Translations under genes and position numbers: made by a program | The notes under the pieces: generated by a model | Seen by the model: the letters and a program-made list of their open reading frames with translations, nothing else | The model's database searches: none | Told to the model about the DNA's origin: nothing | Shown here: one piece after another, positions 39,595 to 48,734 of the stretch | How the letters are laid out: each line of letters starts with the position of its first letter | Numbering within the stretch: the stretch's first letter is position 1 | DNA from: Candidatus Thiodubiliella endoseptemdiera | GTDB lineage: Bacteria > Pseudomonadota > Gammaproteobacteria > PS1 > Pseudothioglobaceae | Assembly (NCBI GenBank): GCA_013416635.1 | Contig: JACCHT010000001.1 | Location: 744,001-808,000, forward strand | Length of the DNA: 64,000 bases | Reading direction: 5' to 3'

Positions 39595-40233
39595 ATGAGC
39601 ATAATTAAGAACCTACTGATTATTATCGGTGCAATCGCAACTTACTATATGGTGTCATTACAAGTACAATATGGCATTACTACCAAAGTCATTAGCGAGA
39701 TGATTTCACCAAAATTACACCCGGAATCAATGGCAAAAGTTTATATGCCGATGGCGAATAAATTATTAGACACTGGCGATATTACTATGGCGTCTGTTGT
39801 GCGTGTTAAAGTAGCAGATGATGTTACAAATGAAGATATTGAAGAGGCAATGGAATCTATTGCCACTGCTGAAAGTATCCGTTCTGTTGGTATGTTGCCA
39901 CTCTCGGAAATGGTTGAATTACAAACCAATCCAACAGGTGTTACTAAGGGTCATCCAGACTTTAAAGCACAGCGTTATTTGAAGATTTATCAGTATTGTT
40001 CGCCAAGAACAGCAATGACTATGGTTGACCATTCAGATGCATTCTCAGCATATCTGCCTTGTCGTCTTGCTGTCATTGAAGACAAGCAAGGACAAAGATG
40101 GATTTATACTTTAGATATGGACTTTATGATTTATGGTGGTGCTCCATTACCACCTAAGTTATTAAAAAAAGCCCTTGAAGTTAAGCGTATTATGAATGCT
40201 ATTCAGGATGGCGGTGCAGCAGGCGACTTCTAA
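39595..40233 (+). CDS. DUF302 domain protein with N-terminal membrane anchor
   Basis: A 212-residue protein. Residues about 5-22 (NLLIIIGAIATYYMVSLQ) form one hydrophobic anchor. The rest, with SIRSVGMLPLSEMVELQTN, FKAQRYLKIYQYCSPRTAM and CRLAVIEDKQGQRWIYTL, is a DUF302-like (TT1751-fold) domain. Such small alpha/beta domains are common in sulfur oxidisers and near Dsr/Sox genes, but their role is unknown. ATG at 39595 has a good SD (CGGAGA). A MITE and then a terminator follow. Confidence 0.75.
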   Translation: MSIIKNLLIIIGAIATYYMVSLQVQYGITTKVISEMISPKLHPESMAKVYMPMANKLLDTGDITMASVVRVKVADDVTNEDIEEAMESIATAESIRSVGMLPLSEMVELQTNPTGVTKGHPDFKAQRYLKIYQYCSPRTAMTMVDHSDAFSAYLPCRLAVIEDKQGQRWIYTLDMDFMIYGGAPLPPKLLKKALEVKRIMNAIQDGGAAGDF

Positions 40234-40245
40234 ACTAGCTACCTA

Positions 40246-40406
40246 GAGACCTTTGCATAAATATGAATAATCATCAAAACGCCATCTTTCATCAAATTAC
40301 AAACTTTTTAAAAACACCCTTAGCCCTGCTAGGAGTGGATTTAAAAAATTTCCAATTTAATAAAATCTGTCATTTTGCTAATCATCCCTATTTATGCAAA
40401 GGTCTC
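40246..40406 (+). mobile_element. MITE copy 3, 161 bp
   Basis: Full-length copy with intact terminal repeats and the flanking 5-bp duplication ACCTA on both sides. It was inserted between the DUF302 stop and the gene's terminator, lengthening the 3' untranslated region. Confidence 0.92.
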
Positions 40407-40417
40407 ACCTAAATAAT

Positions 40418-40446
40418 AAAAAACCGTTCTTTTGAGCGGTTTTTTA
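40418..40446 (+). terminator. Rho-independent terminator after DUF302 gene
   Basis: AACCGTTC / GAGCGGTT stem with TTTT loop (one G-T pair), flanked by A6 and T6. It lies 185 bases after the DUF302 stop because of the MITE between. Confidence 0.85.
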
Positions 40447-40465
40447 TTGTCTAAAATACAAGCTT

Positions 40466-41410
40466 ATGAACTCTATTTACCACGAACTTGATTTTGGCAT
40501 TACTTGCATTGATACTCAGCATATGCGTGATGACTTTGTTGCTGCCTATTTAATTGAAGATAACGGACGCATTGCCTTTATTGATACTGGCTGTTATCTA
40601 TCCATACCGATGTTACTTGGCACTTTAGATGCGAAAAATATCCCACGAGAAAATGTCGATTATATTATTCTTACCCACATTCACCTTGACCATGCAGGTG
40701 GTGCAGGTGAGTTGATTAAGCACCTACCCAATGCCAAAGTTTTTGTCCATGAATATGGTGCGAATCATCTAATTGATCCATCCAAATTACGCGCAGGGGT
40801 TATTGGCGTATATGGTGAATTATTTTTTAAACAATTTTTAGGTGATTTAATTCCAATCGCTGAAGACAAAATCATTATTGCCAAAGGCAATGATGAAATC
40901 AGACTCGGTAACCGTATCTTAAAATTTATTGACACCCCCGGCCATGCCCGTCATCATATTTGCATTTGGGATGAAAAATCTCAGGGCATATTCTCTGGCG
41001 ATACTTTAGGTGTGAGTTATCGTGAATTTGACACGCCACAAGGTGAGTTAATTTTTCCACCTACTACTCCGATACAATTTGATCCAAAAACTTGGAAAAC
41101 TACCATCAATCAACTGATGCAACTTCAGCCGAAATACGCCTATCTAACACATTTTAATCGCATTGAATTCACACAAAAATCTGCTGATATGTTGATTAAA
41201 CACATAGATGGTTTTGTCAAAATTGCTGAACAAGCCCAACACGAAAAAAATCGCCACAAAGTGATTAAAGCAGACTTATTAAATTACCTATTAAATATTG
41301 CCAATAAACACGGTGTTACCCTTCTTGATGAGGCTCAACAAATCAAACTCTTTAAAGGTGATTTAGAAATCTGTGCCCAAGGTTTGGGCATTTGGCTAGA
41401 TTGTCCTTAA
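40466..41410 (+). CDS. Metallo-beta-lactamase-fold hydrolase
   Basis: A 314-residue protein. The zinc-binding THIHLDHAGG motif (residues 70-79), FIDTPGHARHH (His-x-x-x-His, about 152-162) and FSGDTLG (Asp about 173) give the full metal ligand set of the glyoxalase II-like MBL family. The C-terminal third (about 225-314) is extra and helical, with a His/Asn-rich FNRIEFTQKSADML region typical of a larger MBL subgroup. Cytosolic; substrate unknown, possibly a thioester or persulfide. No Shine-Dalgarno is seen before ATG 40466; a terminator is directly upstream, and no gene follows in the same direction. Confidence 0.8.
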   Translation: MNSIYHELDFGITCIDTQHMRDDFVAAYLIEDNGRIAFIDTGCYLSIPMLLGTLDAKNIPRENVDYIILTHIHLDHAGGAGELIKHLPNAKVFVHEYGANHLIDPSKLRAGVIGVYGELFFKQFLGDLIPIAEDKIIIAKGNDEIRLGNRILKFIDTPGHARHHICIWDEKSQGIFSGDTLGVSYREFDTPQGELIFPPTTPIQFDPKTWKTTINQLMQLQPKYAYLTHFNRIEFTQKSADMLIKHIDGFVKIAEQAQHEKNRHKVIKADLLNYLLNIANKHGVTLLDEAQQIKLFKGDLEICAQGLGIWLDCP

Positions 41411-41459
41411 TAATTTTAAATTCACAAATCTAAGATATACTTTTAATTTCAGTATAAAA

Positions 41460-41517
41460 TGACACTCTGACCCTAATTACTATGACCCTAATTACTATAC
41501 ACTAATTACTATACATT
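41460..41517 (+). repeat. Short direct repeats and GGGTCAGAGTGT-type motif
   Basis: CACTCTGACCC at 41463-41473 is followed by CTAATTACTATGAC, CTAATTACTATACA and CTAATTACTATACA (three copies of a 14-base unit). A complementary motif, GGGGTCAGAGTGTAATTA, occurs at 46489-46506. The rest of the gap, 41411-41572, holds no gene. Confidence 0.6.
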
Positions 41518-41572
41518 GTTTGACGGGGCAAAGGGTAGTCCCATATGTTTTTTATGTGCCTAACAACCAAGT

Positions 41573-42651
41573 TCAGCGTGCGGCGATAACCGCCTGCTGG
41601 AACGCTTTATTAGCCGTTCTTTCATTGTTTAAATCCATTAGTTGATACGCTGGTTTTAAAACAAAAAGATTGCTTTCGATGCTTTTTATTTTCTCAGTTG
41701 TTGCCTGTATTGCCAATTTTGATTCATCTATTCCTATCCATTGCCTATTCAATAAATGGGCTGATTTTAAGGTTGTTCCAGAACCACAAAAACAATCTAA
41801 AACTATACTTTTCTCGTTAGATGAAGTTTTAATAATTAGATCTAAAATATCCGCATTTTTTTCTGTTGGATAATTGGGGTATTGAGGGTCTTTATATTCC
41901 CAAATATCTTGCATTCTTTTTCCCTCTCTCTCATCAACAAAAATAATCTTTCTTGGGTTTCCAGTTTTTGACCATTCAATCAACCCTTCCTTATCCCATT
42001 TTTCTAATGTTTCTACATTAGTTCGCCAATGCCTGCCCACTGGCGGCATAATTCCTTTGAATGGCTGATTAGATTTTCCATTTTCTGTTTCTCCAGGGGC
42101 GTGAATTGGCACAGTTGTATATCTTCTACCTTGTTTTATTTTTGGAAATAATTTTTCAATATCTTTTTCTGTATAAGGTTGTTTTGGCTCATTCCAAATA
42201 GGTTTAGCGGATTTTGAATAAAACAAAATCATATCTTTTATGTTGCCGTAACCCGTTCTCTTAAAATTTTTGGGGTTACACTTTATTCTAGTTATGTCAT
42301 TTCTAAAATTTTCAATTCCAAAAACCTCATCCATCATTACTTTGACATAATGCCCAATCTTGTAGTCAATATGCAAATAAATAGAGCCTTGTTCGGACAA
42401 TAAATCTTTTAATAAAACCAATCTATCCTTAAAAACAAATAAAATCCTTACCTTTTAATTTGTCAGAATAAGCAATATCACCATTTTTTGAATTACTAAC
42501 CGTTGAAGCCCTACCGTTTGTAATTGTAAAATTACTATTCGTGGCAAAAGGTGGATCAATATAAATTAAATCCACCTTTCCGCTAGTTTTTATTTTTAAG
42601 TAAAAATTCAATACCTCTTAAATTATTACTGTGAATGAGTAAGTTTTTCAT
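41573..42651 (-). pseudogene. Type II DNA methyltransferase (beta class, N6-adenine or N4-cytosine), two or more frameshifts
   Basis: The reconstructed frame starts at ATG 42651 (KNLLIHSNNLRGIEFLL), shifts once near 42590 in an A run and again near 42425-42445 in T/A runs, then continues to 41573. Motif IV is IYIDPPFATNSNF, motif I is LDCFCGSGTTLKSA followed by NRQWIGID; the order IV then I marks the beta class. The target-recognition part holds WEYKDPQYPNYPTEKN. The start overlaps the stop of the restriction gene 42648-43423 by 4 bases. Breaks in homopolymers suggest errors or recent decay. Confidence 0.8.
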
Positions 42652-43423
42652 AATGAATATAAAAATTCTCTTAGCACTAAAGCACTCATAATGTTGTGTT
42701 TATTTTGACCTCTGATTGATTTACACATTTTGTTGCTACTTTCAATGTAAGGCACACCATCCAAAATTGCAACAGTTACTGCATCAACTTTGGATTTGAC
42801 AGTCGTCATGGCATCGTTAAACTGTGCATTTTGATGACCGCCAAAATCTGTTAAAAACTTTGCTTCGCCTATTACATATTTGCCATTAAACCTTGCAACA
42901 AAATCTAAGCCCTTATTGTGCTTATATTCTAAGTTTTTCCTAGCAAATTCCATCATTTTTGCATCGCTCGCATCTAGTATTGCATCGTCTGTTGAAGAAA
43001 TAAATTCCTCAAGTTTTACTGGCATTATCCCCAATGCTTTTGTATCTAACCAGCGTTTGAATAATGGACCAATCTGCCTATTGGTTTCTTTTGGCTCTGA
43101 ACATCGCTCAAAATTTTATCCAATCCCATTTCATACAATCTTCCGCACAATCTATCTACCGTATTTGGATTTCTTGATATTGAGCTACTATCTCTTTTAA
43201 GATAAGCAGTATAAGAGTCTTTGATTGGAAATAAATCCATTTTTAATAAAACATTTAGCAATTCAACATTATTTTTGGCTTGAAATGATTGCTCTACTTG
43301 TTGCCACAAATTTTCATCAATATCTCTAATACCTTCTGGAATTGTAGGGTAAACACGAAATAATTCATCCAAATAATTTCTTTGATTTGCAAATTCTATG
43401 CTTAGTTTTGTCCAATGGTTCAT
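42648..43423 (-). pseudogene. Type II restriction endonuclease, one frameshift
   Basis: Two open parts (43046-43423, 42648-43034) join through QIGPLFKRWLDTKALGIMP into about 258 residues. The first part has PEGIRDIDENLWQQVEQ; the second has the nuclease motif GLDFVARFNGKYVIGEAKF, in which Asp, Glu and Lys form a PD-(D/E)xK centre, then GGHQNAQFNDAM. The pairing with a beta-class methylase suggests a type II system. The family may be Tsp45I-like, but I am not certain. It is upstream of the methylase and coupled to it by ATGA. The frame break is near 43060. Confidence 0.7.
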
Positions 43424-43571
43424 TTATTTCCTTGTGTTATGTTTGACGCTAGCCCCTTATCAATATTACACCTTAGAATGTCTAGGGCTTTTTGATGCTC
43501 ACTTATTATCAAATAATATTCATATTCTTTTACCTTAATGCCGATATTATAGTCGGTAGCAATGTCATTTT
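43420..43571 (-). pseudogene. 3' fragment of an unknown gene upstream of the restriction gene
   Basis: A frame of about 50 codons without ATG ends in TGA at 43420-43422, overlapping the restriction gene start by ATGA. It reads KVKEYEYYLIISEHQKALD and DKGLASNITQGNK. It ends near the left terminus of an IS3-type element at about 43597, which may have cut off its 5' part. It may be a small control gene of the R-M system; this is a guess. Confidence 0.3.
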
Positions 43572-43596
43572 AAACAAAAAAAGGGGGCGCTACTGA

Positions 43597-43970
43597 AACT
43601 CCCCCAATAAACTGGACACTAAATTTTAACATTTAGGAGTCCAAAATGACAAGAAAATACACAGCCTTCACCAAAACCTTTAAACTAGAAACCCTAGCAC
43701 TAGCAAATCAACCAAATACTTGCATTGCACAGCTTGCAAGAGATTTAGGTTTACGCAGAAACATGATCTACAAATGGAGGATTGAATTGAATCAAAAACA
43801 AGATAAAGCCTTTAAAAGAACCGCCGATACCGCCAACACAGCACATCACAAAGCAACACATTCGGCGTTATTAAAGCAAAACAAACAACTTGCAAAAGAC
43901 CTTAAACTGGCTCAAATGGAGGTAGAAATCCTAAAAAAGGCTCAAGCCTTCTTCAAAGGTCTCAAGAAGG
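43597..43970 (+). mobile_element. IS3-type element, 5' end only (copy 1)
   Basis: From the left terminus CTGAAACTCCCCCAATAAAC through the orfA gene. The element breaks off near codon 104 of orfA and is joined directly to sequence before bioF; no orfB or right end is present. Copy 2 at 46548 has the same structure and the same break point, so the truncation predates the duplication or was copied. Confidence 0.75.
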
Positions 43971-43990
43971 TTAAAATATTGCTTATATGA
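43646..43990 (+). CDS. IS3-type transposase OrfA, truncated and fused to leader sequence (copy 1)
   Basis: A 114-codon frame: RKYTAFTKTFKLETLALAN and CIAQLARDLGLRRNMIYKW form the OrfA helix-turn-helix, and KDLKLAQMEVEILKKAQAFF is the zipper helix. The last residues (KVKILLI) come from non-IS sequence. The stop TGA overlaps the bioF start codon (ATGA), so any ribosome reading this frame would be fed into bioF. Confidence 0.8.
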   Translation: MTRKYTAFTKTFKLETLALANQPNTCIAQLARDLGLRRNMIYKWRIELNQKQDKAFKRTADTANTAHHKATHSALLKQNKQLAKDLKLAQMEVEILKKAQAFFKGLKKVKILLI

Positions 43991-44249
43991 ATTTTTCACA
44001 GCATCTTGCCACTCTTAAAACACAGCATCTTTATCGACAGACGAAGATTACTGACGCATGTTGCGTAGATTTTTGTTCAAATGATTATTTAGGGTTAAAA
44101 AATCATCCACAGGTAATTAAATCATTTAAGCAAGGGGTGGATAAATTTGGGGTAGGTGCTGGAGCATCGCATTTAATTAATGGACATACTACGGCACATC
44201 AACAATTGGAAGAATCGTTGGCGGATTATGTCGGAACACAAAAGACATT
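43987..44249 (+). pseudogene. bioF: bioF (8-amino-7-oxononanoate synthase), truncated duplicate
   Basis: The first 87 codons match the complete bioF at 46938 (NFSQHLATLKTQHLYRQTK, VDFCSNDYLGLKNHPQVI, GAGASHLINGHTTAHQQL) and break off after TQKTL, where an IS3 orfB fragment follows; the junction shares ATT between both partners, so it is an illegitimate join. The piece lacks the PLP lysine. It differs from the intact copy at about nine positions in 260 bases. Confidence 0.9.
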
Positions 44250-45025
44250 AAATCTCTATCACCAAGGTGTTTGAACAAATACCTATTTACGTGAAAAAAT
44301 GCATCAACAACTACTTGAAGACGGTTTACAAGGTAAGTTTAAACACAGTGGCTCGTTATCGCCAAGCGTTGGGGTTAAAAGCGGTGTTAGCGGTTAAACA
44401 GGTTAATACAGCCATACCAATCAAAGCACATAAAAATACAGTTATAAGCTTGAGGTCTTGGTATTAACCACGCTAATCAAGTTTGGAGTACAGACATCAC
44501 CTACATTAAGATGCGGGAGGTATGGTGTATATGGCTGCTATTATTGATTGGCATTCCAGGCTGTTTTATCACACAGAATATCCAACACAATGGATTCACA
44601 GTTATAGTGATGAGCGTACTCAACGATGCTTTAGAAAATACCCGCAGAGATATTTAATACCGATCAAGGCAGTCAATACACCGGTGAGGTGCACACCAAG
44701 CGACTCAAAAACTGGGTATTACTATCTCAATGGACGGCAAAGGCAGAGCCACAGATAATATCTGCATTGAACGCTTCTGGAGAAGTGCTAAATGTGAAAG
44801 GTTTATTTAAACGAATACCAAACTATCAGTGAGTTAACCACGGATGTAGATGATTATATTGAGTTTTATAATCACCAAAGATTCCATGAAACATTGAAAT
44901 ATAAAAACCAATGGATGTGTATAAAAAGAAAGTATAAAATTGAATCAGAAAAAGAAGAAGGGCTTCTTAGGGTTTGCTATATAAGAAAAATTTAGAAAGT
45001 TGTTTTGAGGTTTTGGGGTAATGTA
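44247..45025 (+). mobile_element. IS3-family element copy 3, 3' part of orfB
   Basis: The fragment begins inside orfB (FEQIPIY, about 44268) and runs to the right terminus TTTTGGGGTAATGTA at about 45024. The later part holds AAIIDWHSRLFYHTEYP and a frame-shifted SAKCERFI end. It is related to the copies at 3731-5077 and 16077-17390 but its base quality is better, so it is the best guide to the true sequence of this element's 3' half. Several frameshifts remain. Confidence 0.85.
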
Positions 45026-45039
45026 GTATTAATAAATCA

Positions 45040-46045
45040 AGCAATAGAAACTCATATAGTCCAAGTGATATGAGCGATGGAGAAAGAAATATATTTATAT
45101 ATTAGGGAAACTAACCTTAGCTCTAAAATTCTTTGCTTATTATTGATGAGCCTGAATTGCATATACATAAATCAATTATGGGTAAATTTTGGGATTTTGT
45201 AAAAGAAAAAAAAAGACTGTTGCTTTTTGTTTATTACTCATGATGTAGATTTTATCGTTTCTAGTATAAATGCAAATAAATATTTTATTCAAAATTATAA
45301 ACATGAAAATCAATGGAAATAATAGAAAATATTTCGGAGGATAATATATTAGAAGAAATTAAAATTAAATTATTAGGAAGTAGAAAAAATATTATTTTTG
45401 TTGAAGGAAATAAAAATTCTTTAGATATAAAGGTTTATGAAAAAGCATATAGTGATTTTTAATAATACCTGTTTCATCATGCAAAGAAGTTAAAAATATG
45501 TTAATGCTTTTAGTGGAAATTTTGGGTTTTTGCACCATTTAAAATGCTATGGAATTATTGACAAAGATAGACTAAATAACGAAAAGATAAAGGAATTACA
45601 AAAAATAATATTTACACCTTAAAAGTTTCAGAAATAGAAAATATTTTTTAGTAGAGTCTGTTGTAATGGAGTTATTTAGGTTCACAACCTAGAAAACTTT
45701 TAATAAAAAGAATATATTGAACTTATTTTTAAGTATGTATACACTTATAAAGCAGACAATACACTAGAAATAACTAAATCCAAAATACAAAAAAAAGTTC
45801 AAGAAAAAGATAAATAATTATAAATCAGGCAATATAGATTTTTCAAATATTAACGCAAAAGAAATACAAAAAGCATAGATGACGATATGGGTGGAATAAT
45901 TAGTGAAAAATTTAAACAAACTTTTGATGATATATCAAAACAAGGGATTATATCAAAACCTTAAAAACCAAATTATTAAATTGTCAAGATCTAAACACAG
46001 AATTAATAAACTTAATGAATAATCCAGCAATATTGAAAGAGTAAA
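45040..46045 (+). pseudogene. AAA ATPase plus Toprim/DUF4435 protein, decayed; PARIS-like defence gene
   Basis: Reading through several frames gives SDGERN (about 45065-45090, the ABC signature), LLIIDEPELHIHKS (about 45140-45175, Walker B), FITHDVDFIVSS (about 45230-45260, H-loop), then a second domain: NIIFVEGNKNSLDIKVYEKA (about 45385-45450) and YGIIDKDRLNNEKI (about 45545-45590), the Glu and DxD motifs of a Toprim nuclease of DUF4435 type. This order, ATPase then DUF4435, corresponds to AriA and AriB of the PARIS anti-phage system in its fused form. The 5' end (Walker A) has been lost against the IS3 end. Five or more frame breaks make it dead. Confidence 0.6.
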
Positions 46046-46078
46046 TTAAACTGTGTAAATCCGCCTTTTCACTCTTAA

Positions 46079-46480
46079 CTATTTCTCGTATTTTTCCATA
46101 ATCTCATCAAAAAATATACATAATTGAGGGTAAATCTCACCCCAGTTTCTAACTCTAGTTCTTTGCCATTTTTCCTGTATTTGTTGTGTTGCCAAGTATA
46201 CCATTTTAAGCGCTGATCCTTGTGTTGGGAATGAGCCCTTAGATTTAGTTTTCTTCTTGATAATAGCATTTAATGATTCTATTGGGTTAGTTGTGTATAT
46301 CAATGTTCTAACGTTTTTGCGGATACTTAAAGAATGTTGATAGCTCACCAATGGTTATGCCATGATTTGGCAATATTAGGTATTTTTATCCCAAATATGT
46401 TTAAATTCATCTAGTGATAATAATGCCTGCTCCTTCGTTTAAAGCCGTGTAAACAGCTTTAAATCTTAGCAACTGCCTTT
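46079..46480 (-). pseudogene. IS256-family transposase, C-terminal fragment
   Basis: The open part 46079-46351 reads TLIYTTNPIESLNAIIKKKT and ALKMVYLATQQIQEKW, the IS256/Mutator C-terminal hallmark; upstream to about 46480 further pieces (HIWDKN, LFTRL-like) appear in shifted frames. The right end of the element, GAGTAAATTAAACTGTGTAAA, is at about 46041-46061. It is the clean counterpart of the element at 2511-5235. The 5' two thirds are missing. Confidence 0.8.
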
Positions 46481-46547
46481 GGAATAATTGGGGTCAGAGT
46501 GTAATTAATTAAAAAATCAGTTTTAACAAAGAAAAATAACACACTGA

Positions 46548-46920
46548 AACTCCCCCAATAAACTGGACACTAAATTTTAACATTTAGGAGTCCAAAATGA
46601 CAAGAAAATACACAGCCTTCACCAAAACCTTTAAACTAGAAACCCTAGCACTAGCAAATCAACCAAATACTTGCATTGCACAGCTTGCAAGAGATTTAGG
46701 TTTACGCAGAAACATGATCTACAAATGGAGGATTGAATTGAATCAAAAACAAGATAAAGCCTTTAAAAGAACCGCCGATACCGCCAACACAGCACATCAC
46801 AAAGCAACACATTCGGCGTTATTAAAGCAAAACAAACAACTTGCAAAAGACCTTAAACTGGCTCAAATGGAGGTAGAAATCCTAAAAAAGGCTCAAGCCT
46901 TCTTCAAAGGTCTCAAGAAG
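46548..46920 (+). mobile_element. IS3-type element, 5' end only (copy 2)
   Basis: Same as 43597-43970: left terminus CTGAAACTCCCCCAATAAAC, orfA, break, and join to bioF. The whole span is identical to copy 1 as far as I can compare by eye. Confidence 0.75.
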
Positions 46921-46941
46921 GTTAAAATATTGCTTATATGA
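46597..46941 (+). CDS. IS3-type transposase OrfA, truncated (copy 2)
   Basis: 114 codons, identical to 43646-43990. The helix-turn-helix CIAQLARDLGLRRNMIYKW is intact and the C-terminal end is non-IS. Its stop overlaps the bioF start by ATGA. In this copy the downstream bioF is complete, so this frame forms the effective leader of the biotin operon. Confidence 0.8.
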   Translation: MTRKYTAFTKTFKLETLALANQPNTCIAQLARDLGLRRNMIYKWRIELNQKQDKAFKRTADTANTAHHKATHSALLKQNKQLAKDLKLAQMEVEILKKAQAFFKGLKKVKILLI

Positions 46942-48011
46942 ATTTTTCACAACATCTTACTACTCTTAAAACACAACACCTTTATCGACAGACGAAGATT
47001 ACTGACGCATGTTGCGTAGATTTTTGTTCAAATGATTATTTAGGGTTAAAAAATCATCCACAGGTAATTAAATCATTTAAGCGAGGGGTGGATAAATTTG
47101 GGGTGGGTGCTGGAGCATCACATTTAATTAATGGACATACTACGGCACATCAACAATTGGAAGAATCGTTGGCAGATTATGTCGGAACACAAAAGACATT
47201 GTTGTTTTCCACAGGATATATGGCGAATATTGGTGTATTCTCGGCATTGAAAAATGAATTGGATTGGGTGTTGCAGGATAAACTTAATCACGCTTCATTA
47301 ATTGATGCTAATCATTTGATTGGGCTGCCATTACAACGATATTTGCATAAGAATATTAAATCACTTGAAAAGAAGGCAAGCAGGCAAAAAGGTCAAGGGC
47401 TGATTGTTACTGATACAGTATTTAGCATGGATGGCGATCAGGCAGATATTTCATCTATTCAACAAATATCCAAGAAATCAGATGCTTTATTAATGCAAGA
47501 TGATGCACACGGATTTGGGGTTTTTGCCCCCAATATTCCTAAAAAATCAATTTACATGGCGACACTGGGTAAGGCGGCTGGAGTGCTAGGAGCATTTGTC
47601 GCAGGGGATGAAGATTTTATTGATTTTTTGGTGCAGAAATCGCGTCCTTATATTTATACCACGGCAATCGCACCTGCATTATGCGTGGCAACGCTTAAAA
47701 GCTTGGAACTCATTAAAAGTGGGGAGCAAAATGCCAAATTATTAGCCAATATTCAATTTTTCCAAACTTTTTCTCAAGCACTTGCTTTGCCCATCGCAAA
47801 ATCAAACAGTGCCATTCAACCTTTGATGATTGGCGATAGCGAACACGCCTTAAAAATCAGTCACACTCTGCTTAAAAAAGGTTTTCAAGTAAGTGCCATT
47901 CGCACACCGACTGTAGCAAAAGGCACAGAACGATTGCGTATTACGCTAAATGCGAACCATACGCAAAGTCAAATAGAACAACTTTTAATGCAAATTAAAT
48001 ATGCTTTATAG
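46938..48011 (+). CDS. bioF: 8-amino-7-oxononanoate synthase
   Basis: A 357-residue PLP enzyme that condenses pimeloyl-ACP (or CoA) with alanine in biotin synthesis. Visible are FCSNDYLGLKNHP (37-49), GAGASHLINGH, FSTGYMANIG, the Asp pair in QDDAHGFGVF and the PLP Lys in TLGKAAGVLGAF. Length is a little shorter than the 385 usual, mostly at the N-terminus. It starts at the ATGA overlap with an IS3 orfA, with no clear ribosome-binding site of its own, so translation may depend on coupling. It overlaps bioH by 11 bases. Confidence 0.9.
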   Translation: MNFSQHLTTLKTQHLYRQTKITDACCVDFCSNDYLGLKNHPQVIKSFKRGVDKFGVGAGASHLINGHTTAHQQLEESLADYVGTQKTLLFSTGYMANIGVFSALKNELDWVLQDKLNHASLIDANHLIGLPLQRYLHKNIKSLEKKASRQKGQGLIVTDTVFSMDGDQADISSIQQISKKSDALLMQDDAHGFGVFAPNIPKKSIYMATLGKAAGVLGAFVAGDEDFIDFLVQKSRPYIYTTAIAPALCVATLKSLELIKSGEQNAKLLANIQFFQTFSQALALPIAKSNSAIQPLMIGDSEHALKISHTLLKKGFQVSAIRTPTVAKGTERLRITLNANHTQSQIEQLLMQIKYAL

Positions 48012-48714
48012 TTCGTCAATCGGCACGGGTAAAGACTTGGTATTGTTGCACGGATGGGGGTTTAATAGCGATTTATTTAATGCCTTTGTTGAGTGCTATA
48101 AAAATCACTATCGCATTACTGTGATTGATTTACCTGGGCATGGGCGTAGTGATATCGTAGAGGGTGGAATTGATAAATGGTGTGATGAAATCATAAAAAT
48201 ATTGCCTAGCAATCCTATTTTATTAGGCTGGTCTTTGGGTGGATTATTGGCCATCAATATTGCCAATAAAATAAAATTATCTCATCTTGTTTTATTGGCC
48301 TCTAGCCCTAAGTTCGTGACTACTGACAATTGGAACTATGGCATTGATGCAGATAATTTCCATCAATTTTCTGCCACTTTATCACTCAATCTATCCAAAG
48401 GGCTCAAACGCTTTGTGAGTTTACAGAGTGAGAATAAGGCACAATTAAAATCACTCAATCAGTCAATTGATACTTTTCCTGCAACGGCTACAGGACTTAA
48501 ACAAGGATTGAATATTTTATTAAATAGTGATTTGCGTCAACAATTTAAGCAATTAAAAATACCAACACAGATTATTTTGGGCAAGCAAGATACTTTGATA
48601 CCAATTAATATTGCCAAATGGTATAAACAGCAAAATACCTCGGTAACAATATTGGAAACTGGGCACTTGCCTTTTTTACATCAAGATTTTGAATTGCGTA
48701 TAATTCAATCTTAA
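48001..48714 (+). CDS. bioH: Pimeloyl-ACP methyl ester carboxylesterase
   Basis: A 237-residue alpha/beta hydrolase. The oxyanion [10 protein letters not shown] (19-28), the nucleophile elbow GWSLGG (Ser about 79), the late Asp in LGKQDTLIP and the His in ETGHLPFLH complete the triad. The HGWG and GWSLGG motifs and the lack of a lid domain expansion are as in BioH, which frees pimeloyl-ACP for BioF. It overlaps bioF by 11 bases, so the two are one unit. Confidence 0.88.
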   Translation: MLYSSSIGTGKDLVLLHGWGFNSDLFNAFVECYKNHYRITVIDLPGHGRSDIVEGGIDKWCDEIIKILPSNPILLGWSLGGLLAINIANKIKLSHLVLLASSPKFVTTDNWNYGIDADNFHQFSATLSLNLSKGLKRFVSLQSENKAQLKSLNQSIDTFPATATGLKQGLNILLNSDLRQQFKQLKIPTQIILGKQDTLIPINIAKWYKQQNTSVTILETGHLPFLHQDFELRIIQS

Positions 48715-48734
48715 CACAAACCTTGGAGAAAGAA

